Positions 33,171 through 44,129 of a stretch of 64,000 nucleotides of DNA are shown here, piece by piece. The stretch spans positions 7,353,501-7,417,500 of the forward strand of contig CM053154.1 in NCBI GenBank assembly GCA_028571685.1, read 5' to 3'. The notes below the pieces were generated by a model. It saw only the letters and a program-made list of their open reading frames with translations. It had not been told where the DNA came from and did no database searches. The stretch comes from Heterohyrax brucei. Lineage: Eukaryota > Chordata > Mammalia > Hyracoidea > Procaviidae. The stretch's first letter is position 1, and every line of letters begins with the position of its first letter. The translations under genes and the position numbers were made by a program.

Positions 33171-33219
33171 TTCTTACAATTTAAAAAATCTTAAATTCTT
33201 ACAATTTAAAAAATCTTAA
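33171..33219. repeat. 25-bp tandem duplication
   Basis: ttcttacaatttaaaaaatc followed by ttaa(a) occurs twice back to back (33171-33195, 33196-33219) immediately left of a SINE. Confidence 0.95.
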
Positions 33220-33220
33220 C

Positions 33221-33380
33221 TGGGAAACCATGGTGGCATAGTAGGTTAAGTGCTACCTCTGCTAACCAAAAGGTTGGCAGTTCAAATCACCAGGCGCTCC
33301 TTGGAAACTCTGTGAGGCAGGTCTACTCTGACCTCTTGGGTTGCTGTGAGTCAGATCGACTCCACAGCAATAGTTTTTTT
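33221..33380 (+). repeat. AfroSINE, sense, complete
   Basis: gggaaaccatggtggcatag to gactccacagcaatag plus T-rich tail. Confidence 0.9.
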
Positions 33381-33686
33381 TTAAACTGTAGCTATGTTTA
33401 TATTTCCCTTTTCAGGTCTAATAATCTATACTGGGCACTCTCTCTCTCTTCCATCAGAGCTGTCTATTTACAGTAGCCTCTCAAAACACGGTTACCAGTC
33501 TGTACATTCTCTCTATTCTTCCATGCTGTTTTATTATTTCCTACCATCTTTACAATTTCCTGCCTTCTGCTTTCTATGATTTTCTTCTTCCTAACTTCTT
33601 GAGTTAAACCAATTTATCAAGCATTTATCTTTCTTTCTTTTTTGTTTTTAAATCCATGAGTTTAAGGCTGACTTTCCATCAAAATA
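33381..33686. other. AT-rich, possibly antisense L1 ORF2
   Basis: tttcttcttcctaacttctt and neighbouring T-rich pyrimidine strings recall antisense L1 coding sequence, but identity is weak. Confidence 0.35.
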
Positions 33687-33856
33687 AGGAAACCCTGGTG
33701 CCATAGTGGTGAAGTACTATGTCTGCTAACCTAAAGGTTGGTAGTTTGAATCTGCCAGGTGCTGCTTGGAAACTCTATAGGGCAGTTCCACTCTGACCTG
33801 TCAAGTCATGCTACGAGCTGGAATTGACTTGATGGCAGTGGGTTTGGTTTTTTGGT
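33687..33856 (+). repeat. AfroSINE, sense, complete
   Basis: ggaaaccctggtgccatagt head, ttggtagtttgaatctgcca, gacttgatggcagtgggttt tail. Confidence 0.9.
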
Positions 33857-34544
33857 TTTTCCCCTCTAAATAGTGTGTTAGCAAAGCCGATTGATTTTGG
33901 TAGTTCATACTTTCTTTGTCATTCACTTCTTAATATTCCAAAAACGTCAGCATAACGTCTTCTCAGATCTATGGCTTACATAGAATTACATTTTAAAATT
34001 TCTAAGTATGTGAGTTTTCAGGGGATCTTTTTAGGGGAACACTTTTGATCTACTTAGTCAGACAATTTCCGAGAGAAGCGTGATCAACCAGAATATGCCT
34101 CATCCATCCTTTCCGACCTTTCTACTGCCAAGTGTATTTTAAAGTGATGCTGTTAAGCTTGGGAAACTCCAGACTAGACTTTTTGCCAATATAATACATC
34201 CCTGTTGTTTCTTTTAATGATGGTCACCATGAATTCCATTTTGTCCGGTATTAGTTTGTTGACATCTGTTTCCTTCTTGCTTTCACTTACCTGATCCATC
34301 TTCTTTTCATAGCTTACTTACAACCCTTTCTTTTTAAATGGTTATGCAGTACATAGCCTATTGCTCAACTTATTGGAGAAGAGAGTCAGCTACTGCGCTT
34401 TAGAGACCAGACATTTAACACTGTTCAGTTCTCATTGCTATGTTGTACCGTGTCCTCTGCCTTCTACCAAATGTAACCCAGGTGACAGCTGGGACTTCCC
34501 GCTCTGGGAAATCTCGTTTAACGTGACCTTAGTCTCAGATCATG
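33857..34544. other. AT-rich, uncertain, perhaps old L1
   Basis: No gene; T-rich strings suggest an eroded antisense LINE, not provable by eye. Confidence 0.3.
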
Positions 34545-34850
34545 TGGTGGTGTGTGTATGGCTGTAATGTTGGAAGGCATGCCAGTGGTATTTGAAATAC
34601 CAGCTGGGTCACCTGTGGCAGACAGGATTCGGTGCAGCATGCAGACAAAGCTAACTAGGAAATCTGCCAGTGACAGCCCTGTGGATCACAACACAATCTT
34701 ACCTGCTGGGTTGGAAGTCAGTCAACACGAACAGACACAACAGCCAGCTCAAATGTGGCAAAGACGGTGAAGAAGACGCAAGACTGGGCAATCTTTCCTT
34801 CTGTTGGACAGGAGTCACTAGACACCAACTACCAACAACACCCAGCCTCA
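34545..34850 (+). mobile_element. RTE1 internal-deletion derivative (5' UTR + 3' end), sense
   Basis: 34545-34700 is RTE1 5'-UTR-like (ggtatttgaaataccagctg, gtcacctgtggcagacagga, cctgtggatcacaacacaat). From about 34740 the sequence jumps to the RTE1 3' end (gcaagactgggcaatctttc, ggacaggagtcactagac, accaactaccaacaac). Total ~300 bp. Confidence 0.75.
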
Positions 34851-35706
34851 GGTAGCCCCACTGACTCTTGCGAGCCCATGGTGCAGTGCTTCTCTGCTAA
34901 AGTGTCTCTCTGCATCAGCTCCACGTGGAAGACCCCCAGCTTTACCAGCATCCCCAGCATTCACCTGCAGAGACCCCTGGAGTGCTGGCAGCCTCACTTA
35001 ACATCGGTATGTGCCTTGGGGTGGGGGTGGTCTAATTACAGTGGCCTTCGGCTTGCTTGCTGCTTCTGCTCCACATATCCCTCTTCCGCCTTCACCTCAC
35101 TGGGAACAAACACAGTCTCCATTCTCCATGACAGAATATTCTCACTCATGGAGGGAGTTCAGATCCAGCTTCTGTTCTAAGTCACTGATCAGAGAATAAC
35201 TCAGAATAACTCAGTTCTCTTCCTGGATTCTGCCTTCTGCCCCTTCTTACAGAGAGGACAGAATGAGGGCCAGTGGGAAGAACAGAGAGGGATTTATCTG
35301 TGGGAGCAGATGGCCAGGGAGAGATACGGCACAGTCATCCATCCTGGCTCCCCTGGGGCAACTTCCCTTGATAGTCGTGGCCACCTTTTCACTCTCACCA
35401 GCATTCTGGTTGGGAGAATAAATTATGCGGTCACTCCCTGACTAGGGAAGTCTGTGTGCTCTCTGATTCAGTTATTAACCAACCCAAGGAAAGCAGGCTC
35501 TTCTGTAGGGGGACGGAGCCAGCCCTGGAAGCACAGAGAAAAGAGAGGAGGCAAACATGTGCAGTGCCTGCGGCATGCCACCTTGAGAAGTCCTGATGAG
35601 GAGAGAGCCAGAGACGGACACCCATGAGTGGACATGTGTACTGTCAGCAGAAAGGCAAAATAATCAAAGTCTTCTGATGATGATTTAAGGTCCCCAGGTG
35701 GCACAA
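34851..35706. other. Unassigned sequence
   Basis: A 141-codon plus frame (34755-35180) starts inside the RTE1 derivative, so it is not a gene. A 12-bp near-tandem cagaataactca occurs at about 35190-35213. Confidence 0.4.
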
Positions 35707-35876
35707 GGAAATCCTGGCAGCAGAATGGTTAAGAGCTTGGCTGCTGACCAAAAGACTGGAAGTCTGAATCTACCCAGCTCCTTGGGCATCCTATGGGGCA
35801 GTTCTACTCTGTCCTAAACAGTCACTATGAGTTGGAATCAACTCAACAGCAGTGAGTTTGGTTTTTGGTTGGTTGG
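35707..35876 (+). repeat. AfroSINE, sense
   Basis: ggaaatcctggcagcagaat head to caactcaacagcagtgagtt tail. Confidence 0.9.
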
Positions 35877-36079
35877 CATAAATGGTTTACACTCCCCTAC
35901 TAACCTAGGCCCTGGCAGTTCAAAGTCACTCCTCTGTGCTTTGGAAGAAGCAGCCTGGTGATCTCCTTCTGCTAAGATTTCAGCCAAGAAAACCTCCATG
36001 CTGCAGTTCTACTCTGCGATGCATGGCACTGCCATGAATCAGAATTGACTCCACAGCAAAGGGTTTGTTTTTTGGTTTC
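35877..36079 (+). repeat. AfroSINE (longer subtype), sense, in tandem with previous SINE
   Basis: ccctggcagttcaaagtcac, cagcctggtgatctccttct and gaattgactccacagcaaag show the longer body. It starts right after the tail of the SINE at 35707. Confidence 0.85.
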
Positions 36080-36271
36080 AGTTTGAATGATTTGACCTCT
36101 CGTGGAGTTTGATGGCAGAATGTGCCAGATATGTTGACACAGCTATTTCTGTGCCGTATCTATTTCCCTTGTTGTGAGCAATGCTGTGCCTCCCTAAGCC
36201 ATTTGTTCATTTTTGAACTTTTATTTTATATCTTCATTATCAATGCTTTTGAAAGGCACTGACCTCACTTG

Positions 36272-36427
36272 GGAGCCCTGGGCTGTAGCAGTTAAGTGCT
36301 TGGCTGCCAACTAAAAGGTCAGCAGTTCAAATCCACCAAGTACTCTTTGGAAACTCTATGAGGCAGCCCCACTCTGCCCTATGGGGTCTATGAGTTAGAA
36401 TCAAATTAACAGCACTGGGTTTACAGG
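36272..36427 (+). repeat. AfroSINE, sense
   Basis: ggagccctgggctgtagcag head, aggtcagcagttcaaatcca, atcaaattaacagcactggg tail. Confidence 0.9.
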
Positions 36428-36547
36428 TAACCTCACCTGGGGCCGAAAGGTGTGACCATATATTTGTACAGTGCTTTGTATCTCCCAAGAATTTCCTAAT
36501 ACACAGACCGTTTGAGTCTTGTAACAAGGTAAGCACAGCAGATCTCA

Positions 36548-36662
36548 CGCCCCTAAAGTAACTGAAGTTCAGAGAAGGTCATTGTGTTGCCTAAAGTCAC
36601 ACAGCAAGTGGCCAAACCAGGAAGGAACCCAGGGCTGCTGATCCTATTGCTCTTCCCATTGC
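36548..36662 (-). repeat. MIR-like SINE, antisense
   Basis: ctgaagttcagagaaggtca, cctaaagtcacacagcaagt and ggaacccagggctgctgatc match antisense MIR. Confidence 0.7.
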
Positions 36663-37699
36663 CAGGCAACATCTCAGAGGTTGGGGTGACTCCTTTCTTC
36701 CAGAATCTGACCATAAAATTCAAGTTACTTCATTTTGTACAAGACAAGAAAGAATCATCTTGCATTTGTGTGAGTGTAGCCAGAGCAGAGTACATATATT
36801 GGAATCAGAGCTCCCTCAGAGCTGTAAGTGGGAAACTGCAGGTGGAGATCAGGTACAGGCCTGGGATGGTCTCTGGCATATCTGTGTTCATGAGGACAGT
36901 CCCACCTGCCACCTCCAGCTTCACTTCCTTCAGATCTATGATCTTTACCACAGTTTTCTCCCACTGGGTAGGTTTAGGACGCAGAAGATACGCTCTTCCA
37001 AAAAATGCTGGGAATTTTTCCAAGGGCCAGAAAAATCAACTACAGCTCAAACAGTCTGGAAGACATAGCTTGTTTTTCCAAGCTAAAATAATCAAGATCT
37101 TGCTGTGAAAATGTTTGCAAACAAGGAGGCACAGTGAGCACATTCAGTATGCAGAGTTTTATTGGCAGCGCCATTGTGCAGGGCAGACATTTGTGAGGCC
37201 TTGATTGTAACTGTCACTCTAAGAAAATATTGGTCCTGCTCAGAAATGAAGGCTGTTCCAACCTGTGAAAGGCAAAGACACTGTCTTTCCCTGTGGGGGG
37301 AGTAACCACTCTCCTGGAGGCAGCAGAGATCAGTTTAAACCAAGAAGCGTTGACAACACTGGCCTCAACAAGACCGTCACTTATGTATCAGCTAATTGAT
37401 CCTGTGAGTTTGAGGGGGTATTTAGCTTTAATGTGGCAGCATCATACACATGCACATGTCTTAGAGCTACACTTTCAATGCTAAGTTAAGGCTAAGATTT
37501 GCTCTAGTATAGAAGCAACAACTTTATTAACTCCAGTACGTCAGAGGGTAGGGAGAGCAAAAGGAGACATCCGAGGTTCTGCATGTGTGCACACAGTGTA
37601 CAGGCATCCAGACAGCTATCAATCTCAATGTGCCAAAGGGATCTTCATGACAAGTCCATGTTGCTGGGGTCTAACAGCTGACTCCCAGTTACAAAGGGT
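36663..37699. other. Unassigned; holds an unidentified minus-strand frame
   Basis: The frame at 36805-37023 (minus, 72 codons) has even amino-acid use (KTVVKIIDLKEVKLEVAGG, then a Thr/Pro-rich run). It is preceded in sense by a pyrimidine-AG (cctacccag) that could mimic a splice acceptor, but I see no matching donor and no family. The overlapping plus frame 36584-37108 starts inside the MIR and is not credible as a gene. 37140-37699 is unrecognised. Confidence 0.3.
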
Positions 37700-37895
37700 A
37701 GAACTACCATGTTTTCATATATATTAATTCTTCTAAAAAATGGAAAGAAGAAGTTTGGAAGAAAAAATACCAACATGTTAATGAAAGTTAACACTGTAGG
37801 GGATATTAATTACCATAGGAAAATTTTTTTTGGTTTTATATTTGAACTTTCCATATTTATTAAAAATCAGGTTGTATCTGCACGTCTGTAGATAC
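37700..37895 (+). repeat. Old L1 3' UTR fragment
   Basis: aacatgttaatgaaagttaa, gttttatatttgaactttcc and atatttattaaaaatcaggt follow the L1M 3' end. Confidence 0.6.
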
Positions 37896-37904
37896 AAATA
37901 AAAA

Positions 37905-38200
37905 TAATAACTTGATCAAGTTGTCTGTTACTGCATTACAAATAACCCCACAATTTAGTGGCTTCAAGCAACCATCATTTTATTTGCTGATAATTCAGTA
38001 GGACAGCAATTTGGGCTGGGCTCAGCTGGGTGGTTCTTCTGCTAGTCCTCCCTAGAGTCATTTACGTGATTGTAATCATCTGGGACTGTTCAGTCTAAGA
38101 TGGCCTTACACTTCTGGCAGTGTAGACCATCAGGTGGGCACCTCTCTCTATGTGGTCTTTCCTTTCCAGATTGCTAATGTAGTCTCTTAAGTCAAGAAAA
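37905..38200 (-). mobile_element. MaLR/ERVL-type LTR-like repeat, antisense
   Basis: ctgttactgcattacaaata, cacaatttagtggcttcaag and gctgggctcagctgggtggt follow a widespread mammalian LTR-like consensus. Exact family not decided. Confidence 0.55.
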
Positions 38201-38839
38201 TATCTGGGTTTTATTTGATGTTTATGAACAACAACAACAGAGTGTATCCAGCCAAGTTGCTATCCAGACTAAACTTCTGGCAAGAGTAACATTCCAAGAG
38301 GACTAAAGCAGAATCTATATGTTCTCTTAAAGTCCAGGTCCCAAACCCATCCAATGTTAAGTTCACTGTACTCCAGGGGTCAAAACAAGTCACAAGCCCT
38401 GCTCAGACCCAAGAGGTAAGGAAGCAGACTCCATCTCTTGGTCAAGAAGGAGAGGCAAAGTCACATTTTAAAGGGGTTTGCATGGATAGGAAGAGTAACA
38501 CAGCCTTCTATGCAAACCATATACCAAACCACCTCAAAGAACTTAGTGAAGTTTTTCCTAGTCAAAACTTTGCATATGAATTTTAAGGTAGTAGTAATAG
38601 CCAATGCTTTTATATTGATTATTTTGTGCCAGACACAAGATTCTATTTGGACTTACAAGAAAATCTTGAAAACCATTAAAGAAGTCTTACAGCTGGTGTT
38701 TTTTTACCAAAGTAGACTCTTCCACTCCATCAGCTTAAATGGGTGATATTTTATACTATATACATCAGGGAAAGAAAACTACTTCAATTTAATTCCTGGC
38801 TGCTGGACAGATTGACAGACTTGAGGTAGTGACTTGTTA
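38201..38839. other. Unassigned sequence
   Basis: No repeat or gene recognised. Confidence 0.4.
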
Positions 38840-39012
38840 AGAGCCACTGAGTTGATGTCGACAGAGTAGAACTGCCTCATAGAGTTTTCCTATCTGTAAT
38901 CTTTACGGAACCAGATCACTAGGTCTTCATCCCAAACAGCTGCTGGGTGGGTTTGAACCTCCCCTCTTTCAGTAAGCAGTCAAGCATTTAAGTGTTGTGC
39001 CACCAGGGCTCC
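38840..39012 (-). repeat. AfroSINE (longer subtype), antisense
   Basis: gagccactgagttgatgtcg to tgtgccaccagggctcc with gtaatctttacggaaccaga body. Confidence 0.85.
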
Positions 39013-39330
39013 TTGTAGTAATGGCTAGAAGAATGCATGTCCCACAGTTCTACAATTCAACTCCTGTTTGTTTTCCAGTCCTGATTATAGAAGAGAAACC
39101 ATCTCCTAGTTGCTTAATATTGTTAGCACTGAGTCATGTCTAACACGAGTCGGTGTTGTTCTTGAGAAATAACTAACTACCTGAGGGGAAGAGACCTCCA
39201 TGGAATACAATACAGTCATGTGCCCCATAACATCCATTCAGGCAACACCCAACCACACGTACATCCCTAGTCCCACAAGGTTATACTTTGCCAGGTACAT
39301 TAACTCCAAAACAGTACCATGTGCGTATAG

Positions 39331-39488
39331 TGGAAACCCTAGTGGCACAGTAGTTGCTACCCAAAAGGTCAGCAGTTCAAATCCAGCAGGTGTTCCTTGG
39401 AAACCCTATGAGGTAGTTCTACTCTGTCTTACAGGATTGCTATCGGTTGGAATCGACTCAGTGGCAATGGATTTGGTTTTGGTTTGGT
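39331..39488 (+). repeat. AfroSINE inside outer TIR element
   Basis: ggaaaccctagtggcacagt to atcgactcagtggcaatgga plus tggttttggtttgg tail; part of the tRNA-like stem is missing (agttgctacccaaaagg). Confidence 0.9.
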
Positions 39489-39554
39489 ATGTGTACAGTA
39501 TCCTATTTAGTCCATACTAGTACAGTACAGTGTTCCATGTAGCTTTGCTAAGTA

Positions 39555-40337
39555 CAGGCAGTCCCTGAGTTAGGAATGTCTGATTTACATACAACCCATA
39601 GTTACAAACCAACTGCTTCATGTAAAGCCTGTTATATTAAAAACTCAAGGTGCATACAATGATTGGTAATAATAAACAGGTACTATTACTTAGTGATACA
39701 CATTAAAACATCATTATTACTACTACTGTATTATTATGTTAAGGATGTTTTAGTGTATCTTGAAGAGTTTAACTTTTTTGTGCATAAAAAGGTACACAAC
39801 GAATAAAGAAGACAGAGAAAGAACTGATACCTTTGAACTGTGGTGTTGGAGAAGAATATTGAATGTACCATGGACTGCCAAAAGAACAAACCGATCTGTC
39901 CTGGAAGAAGTACAACTAGAGTGTTCTTTAGAAGTAATGATGGTGAGACTGCATGGTACATACTCTTGACACGTTGTCAGGAGGGATCTATCCCTGGAGA
40001 ACAATGCCATGCTCGGTAAAGTTGAGGGTCAGCGAAAAAGAGGAAGACTCTCAACAAGATGCACTGACACAGTGGCTGCAACAACGGGCTTAAGCATGAA
40101 TGTGACTGTAGTCATGGCTCAGGAAACGACAGTATTTTGTTCTGCTGAACATACGGTCACTGAGTTGGAACTAACTCAATGGCACCCAACAACATCAACA
40201 ACAACAACAAGATGTGTTATATACTAGACAAACACTTGATTGGCTCACATTACATACTAACCATACTGTTCTGACTTACACAAAAATTTGACTTAAAGAT
40301 AGACTCAGGTACTCAGTCATAATTCAGGGACTGCCTG
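39555..40337. mobile_element. Inner TIR DNA transposon with perfect 14-bp TIRs
   Basis: CAGGCAGTCCCTGA at 39555-39568 and its exact complement at 40324-40337, each flanked by TA (39553-39554, 40338-40339). After removing the RTE1 fragment about 330 bp remain, without a transposase frame. Fits Tc1/mariner-superfamily non-autonomous elements of Tigger/pogo type. Confidence 0.85.
39766..40212 (+). mobile_element. RTE1 LINE 3' fragment inside the inner TIR element
   Basis: acgaataaagaagacagaga, gaatattgaatgtaccatgg, aaagaggaagactctcaac and tcaatggcacccaacaacat, ending in a short CAA-rich tail. Coding frame is short and broken. Confidence 0.9.
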
Positions 40338-40416
40338 TATATAGAACAGGGGGACCACATCACATTAACATTCTATTTCACAGAGTGTACCATGAGCAGC
40401 AAGCATCGCATGACTG

Positions 40417-40964
40417 TGTATCTCTTTTCTACATTTGAATTTACAGGATTAATTATCCAGTGAGAAACAGTCACTTTAACACCTTGGTCCGTTTGATCAT
40501 ATATTGACATTATTAAAATGCCTTCCTGGTCTTTATGGAAATTGCTTTTTTTTTCTTAAACCAATTTATCTCCTAGCAACTGACAGTGAAGTAAGCACTG
40601 AAAAATGACATGTTCAGAAGACGTTGGTCTCTTAATCCAAGAAAATGCCTGAGGTTTATTTCTTGCTTGTTTGACTGAAGACATAGTGGGTTTGTGTCCG
40701 TAAGTGTGTACAGCTGAGTTACTTTCTATACTAAACTTGTATGCTCTAATAATCTAGTTCACTCAAATGAATGGCAAGGTCCAGAGCAGCTGGCCACCAA
40801 TTCAACGCTGAATGTTTTCGCTTTGGTGATTGGGAAGACTCCACTGATGCTGTCTGTGCATTTGGAAGACCTGCCCAAGCTTGAGTCTGGGGCAGGTACC
40901 CTGCTCTTCTTGGGGAAGTGGGTGGAGGTGGAGCTACAGGACTTTCAACCAGTTCATTCTGGTT
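40417..40964. other. Unassigned sequence
   Basis: 40363-40437 (spanning the outer TIR) is repeated at 41125-41199. The rest is unrecognised. Confidence 0.4.
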
Positions 40965-41100
40965 TCACCCCCTGGGCCAAGAAATTTCTAGTTCTAACAA
41001 GTTCCTAGCTGATGCTAATGATCCCACCCCAGATATTCTGAATCAGAATTCACATTTTAATGAGATTCTTCACCTGGGATTATTTATATCTAAAATATGG
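40965..41100 (+). mobile_element. MER5-like hAT fragment, arm 1 of inverted pair
   Basis: aagaaatttctagttctaac, cctagctgatgctaatgatc and ccccagatattctgaatcag. Confidence 0.65.
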
Positions 41101-41124
41101 TGTTCACACAACATCCAAATCCTG

Positions 41125-41199
41125 TAACATCCTATTTCACAAAATGTATCATGGACATTAAGCAACACACGACTGTGGATCTTTTTCTACATCTTAGAT
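41125..41199. repeat. 75-bp direct repeat of 40363-40437
   Basis: taacatcctatttcacaaaa, tgtatcatggacatt and gactgtggatctttttctac correspond position by position to the earlier copy, including bases beyond the TIR end. Confidence 0.75.
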
Positions 41200-41285
41200 T
41201 CTGATTCAGAATATCTGGGGCAGAATCATTAGCATTGGCTGGAAACTCATTAGAACTGCAAATTTCTCAGCAAGGATTCAAACCA
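41200..41285 (-). mobile_element. MER5-like hAT fragment, arm 2 of inverted pair
   Basis: tctgattcagaatatctggg and cattagaactgcaaatttct are the inverted complement of 40979-41050. Confidence 0.65.
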
Positions 41286-41577
41286 GAATAAACTGGCTCA
41301 AAGCCCAGGGAGCCAGCTGACAGCCATTCTACCTTCTGGAGCTTCTGCTTCCTCATCTGTGGAATGGGTACCCAATCAGTGTTCTAGGTTCTGGATTAGG
41401 CAGATGAGAGTTAGATAAAGTGGGTGCAAGTGGTCTGTAGCTGGGTGTGGCTGGAGGGGAACGCAAGGTTCTTCTTAGAGAGGAAGCGCTAACCTCCAGG
41501 AATGTTTATCATACATTGCTTATAAAGACAGTGCATTTGAAACAATGTCAGTGTAATGTGATATGGGTGAAACAAAT

Positions 41578-41778
41578 AAAGCCATGGTGACCCAGTGGTT
41601 AAGTGCTCAGCTGATAACTGAAATGGTGGCAGTTCAAACCCACTAGCCACTCCAAAGATGGGGCAGTCTGCTGTCATGAAGATTACAGCCTTGGAAACCC
41701 TATGCAGCAAATTGGCTCTATCCTACAGTGTTTCTATGGGTCAGAATTGACTTAAGCACAATGAGTTTTGGTTTTATC
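41578..41778 (+). repeat. AfroSINE (longer subtype), sense
   Basis: aagccatggtgacccagtgg head, agattacagccttggaaacc body, gaattgacttaagcacaatg tail. Confidence 0.85.
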
Positions 41779-42223
41779 TATACATGCATTAAACACAAGA
41801 GTGTGTGCCTTATGACAGGATGGGCTACAGCCCCAGCATGACCCACAGAACACCTCTCTGGCTCCCATGTGAAACTTACAGCCACCTCCTAGGGTGTGAC
41901 CTGTCCAGCTGGAGTAGCCATGTGTCCCTTTGCTTCCTGACTCAGATGCCTTGTCATCCGAAGTCATTTACACTTGCCTCCTTCAGCCAGCTACCCCAAG
42001 AAGAGAGCCACTGCACCCCAGCAAGGCCTTGACCCAGGCCACGAGGCTGTGTGCAGCCTCCTACACTTGCTGCTGTGGCTGAAGCCAAGGCCACCCAGAC
42101 ACTGGTCCCTTTAGGTGGGAGGACCAGGGATTCCCTTCCCAGCTGACATTATGCCAAGCAAGACTCTTCAGACTTACTCCATGGACAGCTAGCTACATGG
42201 CCCACACAAGCTTGGTAGTGTAC
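41779..42223. other. Unassigned sequence
   Basis: No repeat or gene recognised. Confidence 0.4.
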
Positions 42224-42392
42224 AGGAAACCCTGGTGGCGTAGTGGTTAGGTGCTACAGCTGCTAATCAAAAGACAGGCAGTTCAAACCCACCAGGTGCT
42301 CTTTGGAAACTCTCAGGGACAAGGTTCTACCTTGGTTCTATAGGGCTGCTATAAGTTGGAATCGACTAGACAGCACTGGGTTTGGTTTTAAA
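42224..42392 (+). repeat. AfroSINE, sense, complete
   Basis: ggaaaccctggtggcgtagt to atcgactagacagcactggg. Confidence 0.9.
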
Positions 42393-43904
42393 CGCGTCAA
42401 AACAGCTGTGCTCATAGCCTTGGAATTTGCGGACTGGCCCACCTGTTCTTATTTCAGGATTCTTTGTCAGTGACAGAAGCTCAAGTCAACAACACCAGCT
42501 TAGGCAAAAAGGAAATTTCTAGGCTCAGGCTTGGACGGACGGCTTTTAGGATGATCATGGCCAGGACACTCCTGGCTAGTTTGGCTTCCCTGAAAGCTGA
42601 GTCTGAGACAAGGGCTTTGGACACAGGTAGTTTGTTTAGGTGGTGGTCGCAGGGAGCCCAGGTGAGGAAGTAGGAAGTGTGGACAGGGAAGCAAGCATGG
42701 CCACAGGACAGTGTGTGTGAGGGACTGCCTTGGTGGGGCCTCTGAGAAGCCTGAGGACTTAAACCCCAGAGCCTCCCAGTGGAGGGAGGGTGGCACCCGG
42801 CGGCATTTATCCACCAGCTGTCTCCCTCCTCGGGTTGAAGCTCCCCCTGGGCAGTACGTTCCCTGCGTATTAGGGTGCGCCTGCTGCACTGGAACAGGGT
42901 CTGGACAGGCAGAGAGACCCAGGCACCGCAGGGAGGTGGTCCCCAGCAGACTGCTGGTGAACCCCAGTGGATCGGGGGTGGCAGCAGACACTGTCACCTT
43001 CCGTTCTGCATTCAAATGCCCTCAGGACTCTTTCCTGTCTGCTGTTTTGTTCCCTGTGACGGTATATGATTTCTCTCCAGGCTGATGAAGCGCTCTCTGC
43101 TAGAGCATAAAGAGGATTCCTTCTACTGAAGCCAGTAGAGACTCAGTAAAGAAGTCTGATTGGCTTGGTTGAATCATGTGACCAAACCTGGACCAATGAT
43201 GGCAGCCAGAGTGATGAAGGATTATGATTGGCCCAGGATGAACCTATGCCCGCCCTTGTCAAAGGGGCGGAGCCTGTTACCGGAAACAGAAACAAGTCTA
43301 CTGGCTTTTCCTGCCGTCTTGCTTTGGGGCTCTTCAGGCTACCCCAGAAGCTTCACTACTTTTAACACTTGGCCAAGAGGAGCAGTCGTGACCCCTTTCC
43401 TCTCAGAAGACTTCTGGATTCTAAATTTAAATGTACCCTTTTGTAGCTCCCCAACAATCTTAAGTTCTATGTCTCAGAGATATCTCCTCCCCACCCCTCA
43501 CCAGATGCTGCCTTAGTAAGGAGGAGCTTCAATTCATGACCTCTGTCCAGTTGAGCGTGCATGCGCAGTGATAGTGTGGGAAACCTTTCCTGACTATAAT
43601 CCACAGAAGAGGTTTTCACAAAGGGTACTACCACAAAAAAGCAAGTGGAGAACTAATCACACTTTAGGGCAGTTGACATTTTTGTTAACTGCGTGCTTTC
43701 GCTTTCGCTTGTCTGAACTTAGTTTTAAGACACTCTTTTCATAACCCAGACTCTCAAAGAGAATTCCAATAGGCAGCAGCCAGTAGGAGAAGCCAAGAAT
43801 ACTAAACCGATGCCCCAAATATAATTTTTCACGTCTAATAATGCAGAACATGTCTTTTCAGAATTGGATGTTTGCTCGTTCTATTAATAGGTGCTAACTA
43901 CTCT
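42393..43904. other. Probable old interspersed repeat at left; rest unassigned
   Basis: 42470-43270 resembles a common mammalian repeat rich in gattggc/ccaat and catgtgacc strings (tctgattggcttggttgaat, accaatgatggcagccagag, tatgattggcccaggatga). A 171-codon minus frame (42500-43015) crosses it and has no domain. 43330-43904 is unrecognised. Confidence 0.4.
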
Positions 43905-44110
43905 TTAACTTTTGCTTGTCATACCGTGGGGTCTCACATGTTGCTGTGATGCTGGAAACTACGCCACAGTTATTCAGATACCAGCAGGGCCACCCATGGT
44001 GGACAGGTTCCAGCGGCGCTTCTGGACTAAGATCAGATAGGAAGGAGGACCCAGCGGTCTCCTTCTGAAAAGAATTAGCCAGTGAAAACCTTAAGAATCA
44101 CAGCAGAATA
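43905..44110 (+). mobile_element. RTE1 5'-UTR fragment, sense
   Basis: cacatgttgctgtgatgctg, gggccacccatggtggacag and attagccagtgaaaacctta match RTE1 5' end. No 3' part follows. Confidence 0.75.
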
Positions 44111-44129
44111 TTGTAACTACTCCAGCAGG

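Larger units (their letters stand above)
39213..40416. mobile_element. Outer TIR DNA transposon (pogo/Tigger-like), nested
   Basis: Left end cagtcatgtgccccataa after TA (39211-39212), right end gcatcgcatgactg near 40403-40416, an inverted match. Remaining element sequence is short once the AfroSINE and the inner TIR element are removed, so it is a non-autonomous copy. Family named by the cagtcatg terminus from memory. Confidence 0.65.

Noticed and set aside
34755..35180. 141-codon plus frame
   Set aside because: Its first third lies in an RTE1 derivative and the rest has no recognisable domain.
42500..43015. 171-codon minus frame
   Set aside because: No recognisable domain; overlaps an apparent old interspersed repeat and is open mainly because of GC content.
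43155..43275. Cluster of CCAAT/ATTGG boxes plus a ggggcgg box as a host promoter
   Set aside because: The repeated gattggc/catgtgacc strings occur in a common mammalian interspersed repeat; no CpG island or transcript follows.
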